Positions 19,266 through 26,420 of a stretch of DNA of 64,000 bases are shown here, in pieces (the stretch's first letter is position 1; the number at the start of each line of letters is the position of its first letter). The translations under genes were made by a program, and so were the position numbers. The notes under the pieces are model-generated. The model was not told where the DNA came from. It ran no database searches and saw nothing but the letters and a program-made list of their open reading frames with translations. Source of the stretch: RBC038 sp041390625 (GTDB lineage Bacteria > Chloroflexota > Dehalococcoidia > UBA2979). The stretch lies in assembly GCA_041390625.1 (NCBI GenBank), contig JAWKPM010000008.1:124001-188000 (forward strand), written 5' to 3'.

Positions 19266-20099
19266 CTAGTCCGCCTCGCGCTTCGCGACCTGGTAGATGG
19301 TCGTGTGGCGCTGGCGGATGAGTTCGCGGCCGCCCTCGTCGTAGGTCGTGCAGTCGTAGGCGCCGTAGTGGTGGCCCTTCCGCTCGTAGCTCTCGCGGAA
19401 CGTGGCCGTCGTCACAAGCGGCTCGCCCGCGTACACCGGCGCGAAGATCTGCAGGTGCGTCCTCACGTGAATGGCGGGGCCGTAGTCGTACGAGTGGTGG
19501 AGGATCGAAGTGGGGCGGTTCACCAGCCAGCCGGGGTGGAGCCGCGGCCGATCACCGACGAAGAGCGGGTCCTCGCTGTGCTGGCGGGTGCGCGCGTACT
19601 CGCGCACGTCCTCGATGCGATCGGTGCGCCCGAGGGGGGCGAGTTGGCGGCCCACGGGAGCGACGTCCCACGTGAGGCGCGGGTGGACCTCCATCGATGG
19701 CTCGGGATCGCGCATCGGCGTCTTGAGCAGCACGTCGTCGAGCCACGGTGCGAGACCACAGCCGAGGTCGCCGGCGATGCGCACGTTTCCGTCCGCGCCC
19801 GCGATCTCGAGGGTCGCGGCTTCCGGTGTGCCCTCGACGGTGATGTGGAGCTCGTCGCCCGGGTACGTCGGGCGACGGAACGCGAGCTCGGTCCACCCGA
19901 AGTCGAGCCAAGCGGGGCCCAGCACCTCGAGGATGGCGGGGGTGGCCCAGCCGAAGACGGTGGCACCACCGACAAGCGCGGCTCGGTAGCCATACTCCTT
20001 TGCGCCGTCCGTGGAGTGGATGACGTTGCGGATGGTGGGGCTGTCCTCGTTGCCGAGGAAGGCGGTCAGCTCCAGCCGCGCCACGGTCGTCTGCGTCAT
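19266..20099 (-). CDS. Double hot-dog (MaoC-like) domain protein, 277 aa
   Basis: ATG at 20099 has AAGGAG six bases upstream; a longer reading frame upstream lacks such a site. Two hot-dog-like halves: the first contains YGYRAALVGGATVFGWATPA, where the GG...TVFGW turn resembles the MaoC hydratase core, and YPGDELHITVEG; the second has RTHLQIFAPVYAGEPLVTTA and DEGGRELIRQRHTTIY. The strict MaoC catalytic Asp/His dyad is not clear, so it might bind rather than hydrate enoyl thioesters. It precedes the ligase-carrier-thioesterase gene by seven bases, so a role on the carrier-bound acyl group is a reasonable guess. Confidence 0.75.
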   Translation of the reverse strand: MTQTTVARLELTAFLGNEDSPTIRNVIHSTDGAKEYGYRAALVGGATVFGWATPAILEVLGPAWLDFGWTELAFRRPTYPGDELHITVEGTPEAATLEIAGADGNVRIAGDLGCGLAPWLDDVLLKTPMRDPEPSMEVHPRLTWDVAPVGRQLAPLGRTDRIEDVREYARTRQHSEDPLFVGDRPRLHPGWLVNRPTSILHHSYDYGPAIHVRTHLQIFAPVYAGEPLVTTATFRESYERKGHHYGAYDCTTYDEGGRELIRQRHTTIYQVAKREAD

Positions 20100-20246
20100 C
20101 GCCGGCTCCTTCGCGTCTCGGGGCGGTTGCGTCGCGCGTTCGTCGTGCGTATATCTGAGGTCCACGCCGGCGCGTAAACGATTTCACCGCCGCCGATCGC
20201 GTTCTATCACGCGCGCGAGATCCGCAGCAATGTTGATGCTCGACCG

Positions 20247-21536
20247 ATGACGGAGGTCGTGCCCATGGTCCCCGAGGCTCTCGGACGGGCGCTGGCCGGC
20301 GTGCGCGTGCTCGCGCTCGAACAGGCGGTCGCGCTGCCGTTCGCCACGAAGCACCTCGCGGATCTCGGTGCCGATGTCATCCGCGTGCAGTCGTACGAGC
20401 GCGTGCGACCCGCGGATGTCTCGAACATCGAGCTCACGCGATCGAAGCGCCAGATCGGCCTCAACCTCGCGGCTGAGGGCGGGCCGGAGCTCTTCCTTCG
20501 CCTCGCCGCCGCCAGTGACGTGGTCGCACACAACTTCACGCCGCGCGTCGTGCGCCGATTCGGTATCGACTACGAGGGCGTACGGGCCGTGAACGACGAC
20601 GTGATCTACGTCTCGCTCACCGGCTTCGGGACGACCGGGCCGTGGGGCGAACGCCCGCTCTTCGGCCCGGGCGCCGAGGCCGTGGCCGGCTACAACCTCC
20701 TCGTGGGGGACCCCGAGGCGTGGCCGGGGCGGCCCGGCACCGGTGTCTACGCCGACGACACCTGCGGCCTCTACGCGGCATTCGCCGTCCTCGCGGCGCT
20801 CGAGGAGCGCGATCGGACCGGCGCCGGCCAGCACATCGACGTCTCGCTGTACGAGACGATGGTCGCGCACCTCGGACCCGTGCTCGCCGAACGCGCTCGC
20901 GGCGCCGAGCCGCAGCGCATGCTGAACGCCGACCGTCGATTCGCCGTTCACGGTGTGTTCGATGCCGCCGGCCACGACCGCCACGTCGCCATCGCAGCGA
21001 CCGAGGCCCAGCTCCCCGCGCTGGTAGCGGCGCTCGGAATCGAGGCAGCGACCGAGGAGGCCATCGCGGCAGCCGTCGCGGACCTCGATGCGGCCGATGT
21101 GGCACGACGTCTGCAGGATGCCGGCGTCGCCGCGGCCCTCGTCGCCGACGCCGCCCTCGACACGCTGACGGACCCGCATCTCTGGGCGCGCGGGTTCTAC
21201 GGCCTGCGACACATCGAGGAGGGTCCGGCGTCCGGCTGGTATCCCCACCTTGGACCGACGTGGGGTGGCCCGCCGCCGAGCATCGAGTCGCCACGCGATG
21301 TCGGCATCGACAACACCGACGTGCTCCGCGAGCTTGCCGGACTGACCGATCCCGAAATCGCCGAATTGGAAGCGGCGGGCGTCCTCGGCGAGGTGCATGC
21401 GCCCGCAACGAAGCGTGCCGTCGACGACGGCTGGCGCCTCGAGCGGCGCGAGCTCAGCCGCATCGACACCACGCTCCCCGACTGGCGCGAGGTGGCCGGG
21501 CACGCGACTGACGCGACTCAGGCAGGTGCCTCGTGA
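20247..21536 (+). CDS. CaiB/BaiF family CoA-transferase, 429 aa
   Basis: Single-module class III CoA-transferase: LALEQAVALPFATKHLADLG then ADVIRVQ at the N-terminus, VVAHNFTPRVVRRFGIDYE near 92-110, YVSLTGFGTTGPW near 121-133, and GQHIDVSLYETMVAHLG near 194-210. The residue matching the catalytic Asp of formyl-CoA transferase is Glu203 here. Glu occurs in some family members, so activity cannot be excluded. The following CaiB gene overlaps its stop by four bases, and the pair is followed by an amidohydrolase, so a two-subunit transferase is likely. The first ATG (20247) is used; a second at 20265 is possible. Confidence 0.88.
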   Translation: MTEVVPMVPEALGRALAGVRVLALEQAVALPFATKHLADLGADVIRVQSYERVRPADVSNIELTRSKRQIGLNLAAEGGPELFLRLAAASDVVAHNFTPRVVRRFGIDYEGVRAVNDDVIYVSLTGFGTTGPWGERPLFGPGAEAVAGYNLLVGDPEAWPGRPGTGVYADDTCGLYAAFAVLAALEERDRTGAGQHIDVSLYETMVAHLGPVLAERARGAEPQRMLNADRRFAVHGVFDAAGHDRHVAIAATEAQLPALVAALGIEAATEEAIAAAVADLDAADVARRLQDAGVAAALVADAALDTLTDPHLWARGFYGLRHIEEGPASGWYPHLGPTWGGPPPSIESPRDVGIDNTDVLRELAGLTDPEIAELEAAGVLGEVHAPATKRAVDDGWRLERRELSRIDTTLPDWREVAGHATDATQAGAS

Positions 21537-22636
21537 GTGCGGGACGCCGCGTCCTCGAGGTGACGAGCGGCATCGGGCCCGCGTACGCCTCGAGGCTGCT
21601 CGCCGATGTTGGCTGGGACGTCGTGAAGGTCGAGCCCGCCGAGGGCGACGCGCTGCGCACACAGCCTTCGCGCTGGGGCGGCGCCGAGGGTGCGGCGTTC
21701 GAGTTCGCGAACGCCGGCAAGCGCAGCGTCACCGTCGACGATTCATCGCTCGCCCGCCTGGTCGAGGCTGCCGACCTCGTGTTCGGCGACTTCCGGCCGT
21801 CGGTGCTGGAGGCCAACGGCCTCAGTGCCGGCGCCTACGAAGCGTGGGCGCCTCGCTCGGCGGTGGTCAGCGTGAGCCCGTTTGGGCTCACCGGACCTCG
21901 CAGCGCCTGGGCGGCGACCGAGCTCACGGTCCAGGCGGCGAGCGGCCTGATGTTCCTCACCGGCGAGGCCGATCAGCAGCCCCAGCAGCTGCCGCCCTAC
22001 CAGGCGGAGGTGACAGGCGGCCTCGTCGCCTCACTCGCTGCGCTCGCCGCGGCGCGCCTGCCTCGAGGGTCGGAACCGCAGCGCCTCGACATCTCGAGCC
22101 ACGAGGCGATGACGGCGCACACCTTCCAGTTCACACAGCCATACGCCTACTACGGCGAGGTCGGAAGACGCGAACCCTGGCCGAAGCTGGCGCTCCGGAT
22201 GGTCCCGACGAGCGACGGTCACGTGTATTGCGCGGCGGGAGCCATCGGCTCCATGCGTATGGACGGCATCGCGCAGCTCATCGAGGAGCCGCGCCTCACC
22301 GAGGATCGCTTCCAGACCGCTCGCGGCCGCGCCGACCACTGGGATGAGTTCCTCGACCTGTTCGTTCCGCCGTTCAGCCGCAGGACCGCCCAGGAGTGGT
22401 TCGAGGCGGCCGAGGCGCTGCACATGACGTTCGCCCTCGTGCAGTCGATCGACGATCTCTTCACCTGCCCGCATCTCGAGGCCCGAGGGTTCCTCCAGCG
22501 CGTCGAGCCTCCCGGGCGCGAGCCAGTCGTCCACCCGTTATTGCCGTTCCGGACGACCGCGCCGATGCCGGAAGCGCGGCCGGCGCCGGCCGCCGGCCAG
22601 CACACCGTCGAGGTGCTCGAGGAGTGGCTGGGGTAG
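21533..22636 (+). CDS. CaiB/BaiF family CoA-transferase, partner subunit, 367 aa
   Basis: GTG start overlaps the stop of the previous CaiB gene (GTGA). Module pattern: VLEVTSGIGPAYASRLLADV, VVKVEPAEGDALR, DLVFGDFRPSVLEANGLS, VVSVSPFGLTGPRSAWAATE, and QRLDISSHEAMTAHTF, again with Glu (about 191) in place of the catalytic Asp. Both members of the pair therefore share the same change, unlike the two fusion paralogues at 1953-6578. Heteromeric CaiB-type transferases are known (SmtAB-type), and the overlap supports one here. The final stretch HTVEVLEEWLG is the usual end of the family. Confidence 0.88.
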   Translation: MSAGRRVLEVTSGIGPAYASRLLADVGWDVVKVEPAEGDALRTQPSRWGGAEGAAFEFANAGKRSVTVDDSSLARLVEAADLVFGDFRPSVLEANGLSAGAYEAWAPRSAVVSVSPFGLTGPRSAWAATELTVQAASGLMFLTGEADQQPQQLPPYQAEVTGGLVASLAALAAARLPRGSEPQRLDISSHEAMTAHTFQFTQPYAYYGEVGRREPWPKLALRMVPTSDGHVYCAAGAIGSMRMDGIAQLIEEPRLTEDRFQTARGRADHWDEFLDLFVPPFSRRTAQEWFEAAEALHMTFALVQSIDDLFTCPHLEARGFLQRVEPPGREPVVHPLLPFRTTAPMPEARPAPAAGQHTVEVLEEWLG

Positions 22637-22674
22637 TCTCGCCTCGCCGACGGCAGTCGAAGACGGAGGCCCGA

Positions 22675-23538
22675 ATGCTGATCACCGATGCCCAGGTACA
22701 CCTCTACGAGCCGAACAGCGCCGAGCATCCGTGGCCGACCGAGGAGGGTCGAGGGACGCCACCACCTCGGCACCCTCAGAGCTTCACCTCACCCGAGATG
22801 CTCGGCGCGATGGAAGCGGTGGGCGTCGACCGCGCGGTCATCGTCCCTCCGGTATGGGCGGGCGAAGACAACAGTCCCGCACTGGAGGTCGCAGCGCGTC
22901 ACCCCGGCAAGTTCGTCGTGATGGGGCGCCTCGATCCGTACGACCCGGCGAGCGCGGATCGACTCGAGCACTGGCTCGAGCAGCCCTCGATGAAGGGCAT
23001 CCGGATGAGCACGCGCTGGGGTCACACTTCGACCCGGATGGTCGACGCGCTCGATGACCCGTCACTCGAGTGGTACTGGTCCGCGTGTGAGCGCCTCGGG
23101 ATCCCACTCATGCTGCTCACCGGCGCCGTCCCGGCGCGGCTCGGCCCGATCGCCGAACGCCACCCGAACCTCACGCTAATCGTCGATCACCTCTCGACCC
23201 AGCGAGGCGAGACCGTGGAGGCCGCGTTCGCCTCATTCGAGGACCTGCTGGGTCTCGCGAGTCACCCACGCGTCTTCGTGAAGGTCGGCAACGGGCCGGA
23301 CCGTTCGCGAGAAGCCTTCCCCTTCGAGGACGTGCACCCGTATCTGCGACGGGTCTACGACGCCTTCGGAGCCCGCCGGATGCTCTGGGAGGCCGACATC
23401 ACGCAGCTCACGAAGAACACGTACGCCGAATGCCTGCGCCTCTGGCAGGAGGGACTGCCGTTCCTCTCTGACGACGACCGCGAGTGGATCCTCGGCGGCA
23501 CGGCGGCCGCGGTGCTGAACTGGCCTGAGCCGACCTAG
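22675..23538 (+). CDS. Amidohydrolase 2 family metal-dependent hydrolase, 287 aa
   Basis: ATG at 22675 with GGAGG five bases upstream. Amidohydrolase-2 (TIM barrel) pattern: LITDAQVHLYEPNSAEHPWP with the first strand QVH where many members have DxHxH, GVDRAVIVPP, LTLIVDHLSTQRGETVEAAF with the strand-6 His, and ARRMLWEADITQLTKNTYAE with the strand-8 acidic residue. Members decarboxylate or hydrolyse ring and dicarboxylic acids. It is 38 bases after the CaiB pair, so likely in the same operon; its substrate may be the acid activated by the CoA-transferases. Confidence 0.85.
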   Translation: MLITDAQVHLYEPNSAEHPWPTEEGRGTPPPRHPQSFTSPEMLGAMEAVGVDRAVIVPPVWAGEDNSPALEVAARHPGKFVVMGRLDPYDPASADRLEHWLEQPSMKGIRMSTRWGHTSTRMVDALDDPSLEWYWSACERLGIPLMLLTGAVPARLGPIAERHPNLTLIVDHLSTQRGETVEAAFASFEDLLGLASHPRVFVKVGNGPDRSREAFPFEDVHPYLRRVYDAFGARRMLWEADITQLTKNTYAECLRLWQEGLPFLSDDDREWILGGTAAAVLNWPEPT

Positions 23539-23612
23539 CTCGAGCGCTCCGCCGTCCATCGACGACGCCCCCGACCGTGGGCCGCAACGCTGCGCTCGAC
23601 TATGTTCGAGGC

Positions 23613-24749
23613 ATGGCGAAGAACCAGCCCTCCCGCGACCGATCGACCTCGAAGGGAACACGGGGTGGCGCGCTCCTCGCAGATGTCGCGGCCGCGGCAG
23701 GCGTATCGATCGCGAGCGCCTCACGCGCGCTGAGCGGCGCGGCGGGCGTCTCCGATGAGCAGCGTGCGCGGATCGCCGCCATCGCGGAGCAGCTGGACTA
23801 CCACCAGAACCCGAGCGGTCGCAGCCTCCGCTCGGGCCGCACGAATCTCATCGGCGTGTGGGTCGAGAGCATTTCGAACGCCTCGTCGGGACGCCTCGTG
23901 ACCGCCCTCAACGATGCGCTGCACGCCCACGGCTACGACATCCTCGTGACCGAGTACAGCGACGACCCGGCCGAGGACGCGAGCCGCATTCGCGCGCTCG
24001 CCCGTCGGCGACCCGACTTCATGGTCGTCCTGCACCCACCTCGTTCCGCGGCCTTCGAGCGCCTCGTGCGGAAGGGGCAGAAGGTCGTCCTGATCGCGAG
24101 CGGCCGTCCGAGCTCCTGGAGCAGCGCCCTCGTCGCCGTCGACACGTCGGCCTCGCGGCGCGAGCTGGCGACGCACCTCGTTGAGCTGGGGCATCGAAGA
24201 CTGCTCGTGCTGCAGCCGGCGCGTCGCATCGGACGGCCGGGCTTCAACATGCTCCAGCGTGTGGCGAAGCGCCTCAAGCTCCCGCTCGAGCTGGAAGTGT
24301 TGCCGTTTGCCGGCAGCGACGGCGGCCCCGGACTGACCAGTGCCGAGGCCGTGTCGCGGCTGCAGGGCACGGACGGGGCCACCTTCGTCCAGGTGAACGA
24401 AGCACTGGCGCCCGACCTGCTCGGCGGGATCGGCGCGGCCGGGCTTCGGATTCCCGAGGATGTTTCCGTCATGACCACGGGCGCTCCGCCTTGGGCCGAG
24501 ATCGTCCGCCCACCTCTGAGCGTCACGACCGTCGACTACTACGAGGCGGGACGCCAGGCCGCCGAGGCGATCCTCGAGCTCGCAGGGGGCGGGGAGCCGA
24601 CGCGCCGCGTCGTTCGAGGCAAGTACATACGTCGCGCCTCGGTCGGTCCTGCGCGAGGCCTCGGACGACCGGCATCCGACGCAGCGTCGCGCCCGGCGCG
24701 CGCCGGCCGTCCTCGGCGTCCCGATGCGCGCGAGCACGCCCGACGCTGA
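23613..24749 (+). CDS. LacI family transcription regulator, 378 aa
   Basis: The N-terminal helix-turn-helix with the LacI pattern reads GALLADVAAAAGVSIASASR followed by ALSGAAGVSDEQRARIAAIA, then the hinge RSLRSGRTNLIGVWV. The rest is a periplasmic-binding-protein-like sensor domain with FMVVLHPPRSAAFERLVRKG, ELGHRRLLVLQPARR and a YYEAGRQAAEAIL segment at the end. ATG at 23613 has no strong ribosome binding site; an AT-rich TATGTT lies just upstream, so a leaderless transcript is possible. The tail of about 40 residues is basic and disordered. It probably controls the operon at 20247-23538, but no operator was found. Confidence 0.88.
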   Translation: MAKNQPSRDRSTSKGTRGGALLADVAAAAGVSIASASRALSGAAGVSDEQRARIAAIAEQLDYHQNPSGRSLRSGRTNLIGVWVESISNASSGRLVTALNDALHAHGYDILVTEYSDDPAEDASRIRALARRRPDFMVVLHPPRSAAFERLVRKGQKVVLIASGRPSSWSSALVAVDTSASRRELATHLVELGHRRLLVLQPARRIGRPGFNMLQRVAKRLKLPLELEVLPFAGSDGGPGLTSAEAVSRLQGTDGATFVQVNEALAPDLLGGIGAAGLRIPEDVSVMTTGAPPWAEIVRPPLSVTTVDYYEAGRQAAEAILELAGGGEPTRRVVRGKYIRRASVGPARGLGRPASDAASRPARAGRPRRPDAREHARR

Positions 24750-24769
24750 CGTAGCAGGGATGGCCGCTC

Positions 24770-24794
24770 ATGGCTCTGCTCAGCCCACTCAGAG
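24770..24794. terminator. Stem-loop between the LacI and LLM genes
   Basis: GGCTCTG (24770-24776), 11-base loop, CAGAGCC (24788-24794). It lies between two convergent genes, as expected for a two-way terminator; no T-run is present. Confidence 0.4.
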
Positions 24795-24840
24795 CCGTCG
24801 CCCCGAAGCCGCCCGACATCGCGTACTGCCGAGCCGTGGG

Positions 24841-25890
24841 CTATCCGGGCGGTCGAACGGCGCTCGCCTCTGCCGGAGGCTCCATCTCGATAGCCTCGGC
24901 AAGCAGTTCGTACGAGCGCACTCGGTCGGCGTGTGCATGGACGGCGGTGGTGATCATCAACTCGTCAGCGCCCGTTGCCTCCACGAGCGCCACGAGCTGT
25001 TCGCGAACTGCTGCGGGGTCCCCGACGACCTGAGAACTACCGCGCTGATCGAGGATCATCTGCTCCTGTGGCGAGTACTCGTACGCGGCGGCCTCCTCGG
25101 GCGTGGGGAAGCGTCCCCGCCGGCCCGTCCGCGAGCGCACGAACGACAGCATGCCGGGAGCCGCAAGCCAGCGCGCGTGCTCGTCCGTCTCAGCACACAC
25201 AACAGAGACGGCGAGCATCAGGTACGGCTCCTCGATGGTGCCGCCCGTGCGAAACGACTCGCGGTAGGTCTTCACCGCCGCCATCGTGTTTTCGGACGCG
25301 AAGTGGTGCGCGAAGGAGTACGGCAGCCCCAGGATGCCGGCCGCCTGCGCGCCGTACGTCGACGAGCCCAGCATCCAGAGAGCCGGGCGGTATCCGCGCC
25401 CCGGCGTCGCGACGATCTCGCTGAACGGGTGCTTCTCAGGCCATGCCCCATCGAAGTAGCCGGACAGCTCAACCATCTGGGCGGGGAACTCATCGGCAGC
25501 CGTGTGGGCACGCCGAAGCGCATACGCCGTGAGCTGGTCCGTGCCCGGGGCTCGGCCGATCCCGAGATCAACACGGCCCGGATGCAGGGCCTCGAGCATC
25601 CCGAACTGCTCCGCCACGACGAGCGATGAGTGGTTCGGCAGCATCACGCCACCCGAGCCAATGCGAATGGAGGACGTCACCGAAGCGATGTGAGCCAGGA
25701 GCACTGCCGGTGACGATGAAGCGATGCCCGGCATGTTGTGGTGCTCGGCGACCCAGTGCCGCTCGAACCCGAGTCGTTCGACCCTCGGCGCCAGATCCAG
25801 CGAATTGCGCAGGGCATCCGCGGGCGTGGAGCCCTCAGCGACGGGCGCCACGTCGAGGACGGAGAGGGGGATGCCGAGGTTCGTGCTCAC
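24841..25890 (-). CDS. Luciferase-like (LLM class) flavin-dependent monooxygenase, 349 aa
   Basis: Bacterial luciferase-type TIM barrel: NLGIPLSVLDVAPVAEGST at the start, RHWVAEHHNMPGIASSSPAV, SIRIGSGGVMLPNHSSLVVA, ALHPGRVDLGIGRAPGTDQL, and VGDPAAVREQLVALVE near the end. The arrangement matches the MsnO8-type LLM subfamily, which uses reduced FMN or F420. Start is GTG at 25890; the open frame runs further upstream but crosses the tRNA gene and is not used. Ribosome binding site weak. It lies downstream of the tRNA-Gly gene on the same strand, with a structured 79-base region in between. Substrate unknown. Confidence 0.88.
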   Translation of the reverse strand: MSTNLGIPLSVLDVAPVAEGSTPADALRNSLDLAPRVERLGFERHWVAEHHNMPGIASSSPAVLLAHIASVTSSIRIGSGGVMLPNHSSLVVAEQFGMLEALHPGRVDLGIGRAPGTDQLTAYALRRAHTAADEFPAQMVELSGYFDGAWPEKHPFSEIVATPGRGYRPALWMLGSSTYGAQAAGILGLPYSFAHHFASENTMAAVKTYRESFRTGGTIEEPYLMLAVSVVCAETDEHARWLAAPGMLSFVRSRTGRRGRFPTPEEAAAYEYSPQEQMILDQRGSSQVVGDPAAVREQLVALVEATGADELMITTAVHAHADRVRSYELLAEAIEMEPPAEASAVRPPG

Positions 25891-26222
25891 GTCCGCAGCG
25901 TACAGCGTCGCGGCATTCGCGTTCCCAGATGGACAGGCCTCGAGGGCGTGAGCGACGGGCTGGAGGCAGTCGACGTCACCGAGGTCGACGGTGCGGCATC
26001 CGCGATCGCGCGAGCACCGGAACACGCCGCGGACGCGGGGCCGCGGTTCCGTTCGTCGTGGACGACCGTTAGACGCCGGAGCCCGTGCAGCTTCGGCATT
26101 CAAGCCGACTGCGGGACGCTGGATCACCTGGGACAGGCGCGCGCGGTCGTTCCGCGCTGTGCACCCAAAGGGGTGACTGGCACAACCCGGCCATCTGCTG
26201 TCCCAGATTCGCGAGGGCGGAT
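25891..26222. other. 332-base gap between LLM gene and tRNA-Gly; no gene seen
   Basis: No convincing gene is seen on either strand. Long open frames across it are extensions of neighbours and lack start signals. The part at 26128-26206 can fold into a branched structure (listed separately). The rest is GC-rich and unremarkable. Confidence 0.5.
26128..26206 (-). other. Branched RNA-like structure between tRNA-Gly and LLM gene
   Basis: An outer 9-bp stem pairs CTGGGACAG (26128-26136) with CTGTCCCAG (26198-26206). Inside are two hairpins side by side: GCGCGG/CCGCGC (26141-26146 with 26152-26157, five-base loop), and TGTGC+ACCC paired with GGGT+GCACA (26158-26166 with 26171-26174 and 26180-26184, with a five-base bulge). 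This is a three-way junction. It lies 17-95 bases past the tRNA 3' end and 238-316 bases before the LLM start codon. It could be a tRNA terminator, a leader or a small RNA. It matches no riboswitch I know; strand is a guess. Confidence 0.35.
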
Positions 26223-26298
26223 TGGAGCGGGGGACGGGTCTCGAACCCGCGACCTTCTGCTTGGAAGGCAGACGCTCTGCCAGCTGAGCTACCCCCGC
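26223..26298 (-). tRNA. tRNA-Gly (anticodon TCC)
   Basis: 76 bases including an encoded CCA. On the minus strand: acceptor GCGGGGG/CCCCCGC with discriminator T, D arm GCTC...GAGC, anticodon stem TCTGC/GCAGA with loop CTTCCAA (anticodon TCC), T arm GCGGG/CCCGT with TTCGAGA. All stems are complete, so the gene is intact. Its 5' half (26261-26298) lies inside the left attachment repeat; the bases before its 5' end now belong to the integrated element. The tRNA therefore depends on a promoter supplied by the element. Confidence 0.97.
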
Positions 26299-26300
26299 GC
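26261..26300 (-). repeat. Left attachment repeat (attL), 40 bp, inside tRNA-Gly
   Basis: Exactly identical to 61366-61405. It covers the tRNA-Gly gene from the anticodon loop to its 5' end plus two bases upstream. The flanks on both sides differ, so the repeat ends are sharp. Integrases usually target the anticodon or T loop and keep the 3' half; here the shared part is the 5' half. Confidence 0.88.
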
Positions 26301-26306
26301 CGTTAT

Positions 26307-26337
26307 GAATCTGCAGACAGCGTCTGCCTGTAGATTC
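26307..26337. promoter_or_regulatory. 31-bp imperfect palindrome next to attL
   Basis: GAATCTGCAGACAG (26307-26320), CGT spacer, CTGCCTGTAGATTC (26324-26337): 14-base arms with two mismatches. It sits seven bases from the attachment repeat and just before the integrase promoter. It may be an arm-type integrase site, an excisionase or repressor operator. Confidence 0.4.
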
Positions 26338-26349
26338 GTCGACGTGCGC

Positions 26350-26379
26350 TTGTGCCACAGCGTTCCCAAAGCGTATAAC
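26350..26379 (+). promoter_or_regulatory. Putative integrase promoter
   Basis: -35 TTGTGC (26350-26355), 18-base spacer, -10 TATAAC (26374-26379). It lies 42 bases before the integrase GTG, which has AAGGA at 26410-26414. The -10 stands out in this GC-rich DNA. Confidence 0.5.
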
Positions 26380-26420
26380 TGGGCGACTCTCACATCCCCG
26401 GTCACGTCGAAGGAACTCCT

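Noticed and set aside
25891..26358. 156-codon upstream extension of the LLM monooxygenase
   Set aside because: It runs through the tRNA-Gly gene; the family N-terminus starts at 25890.
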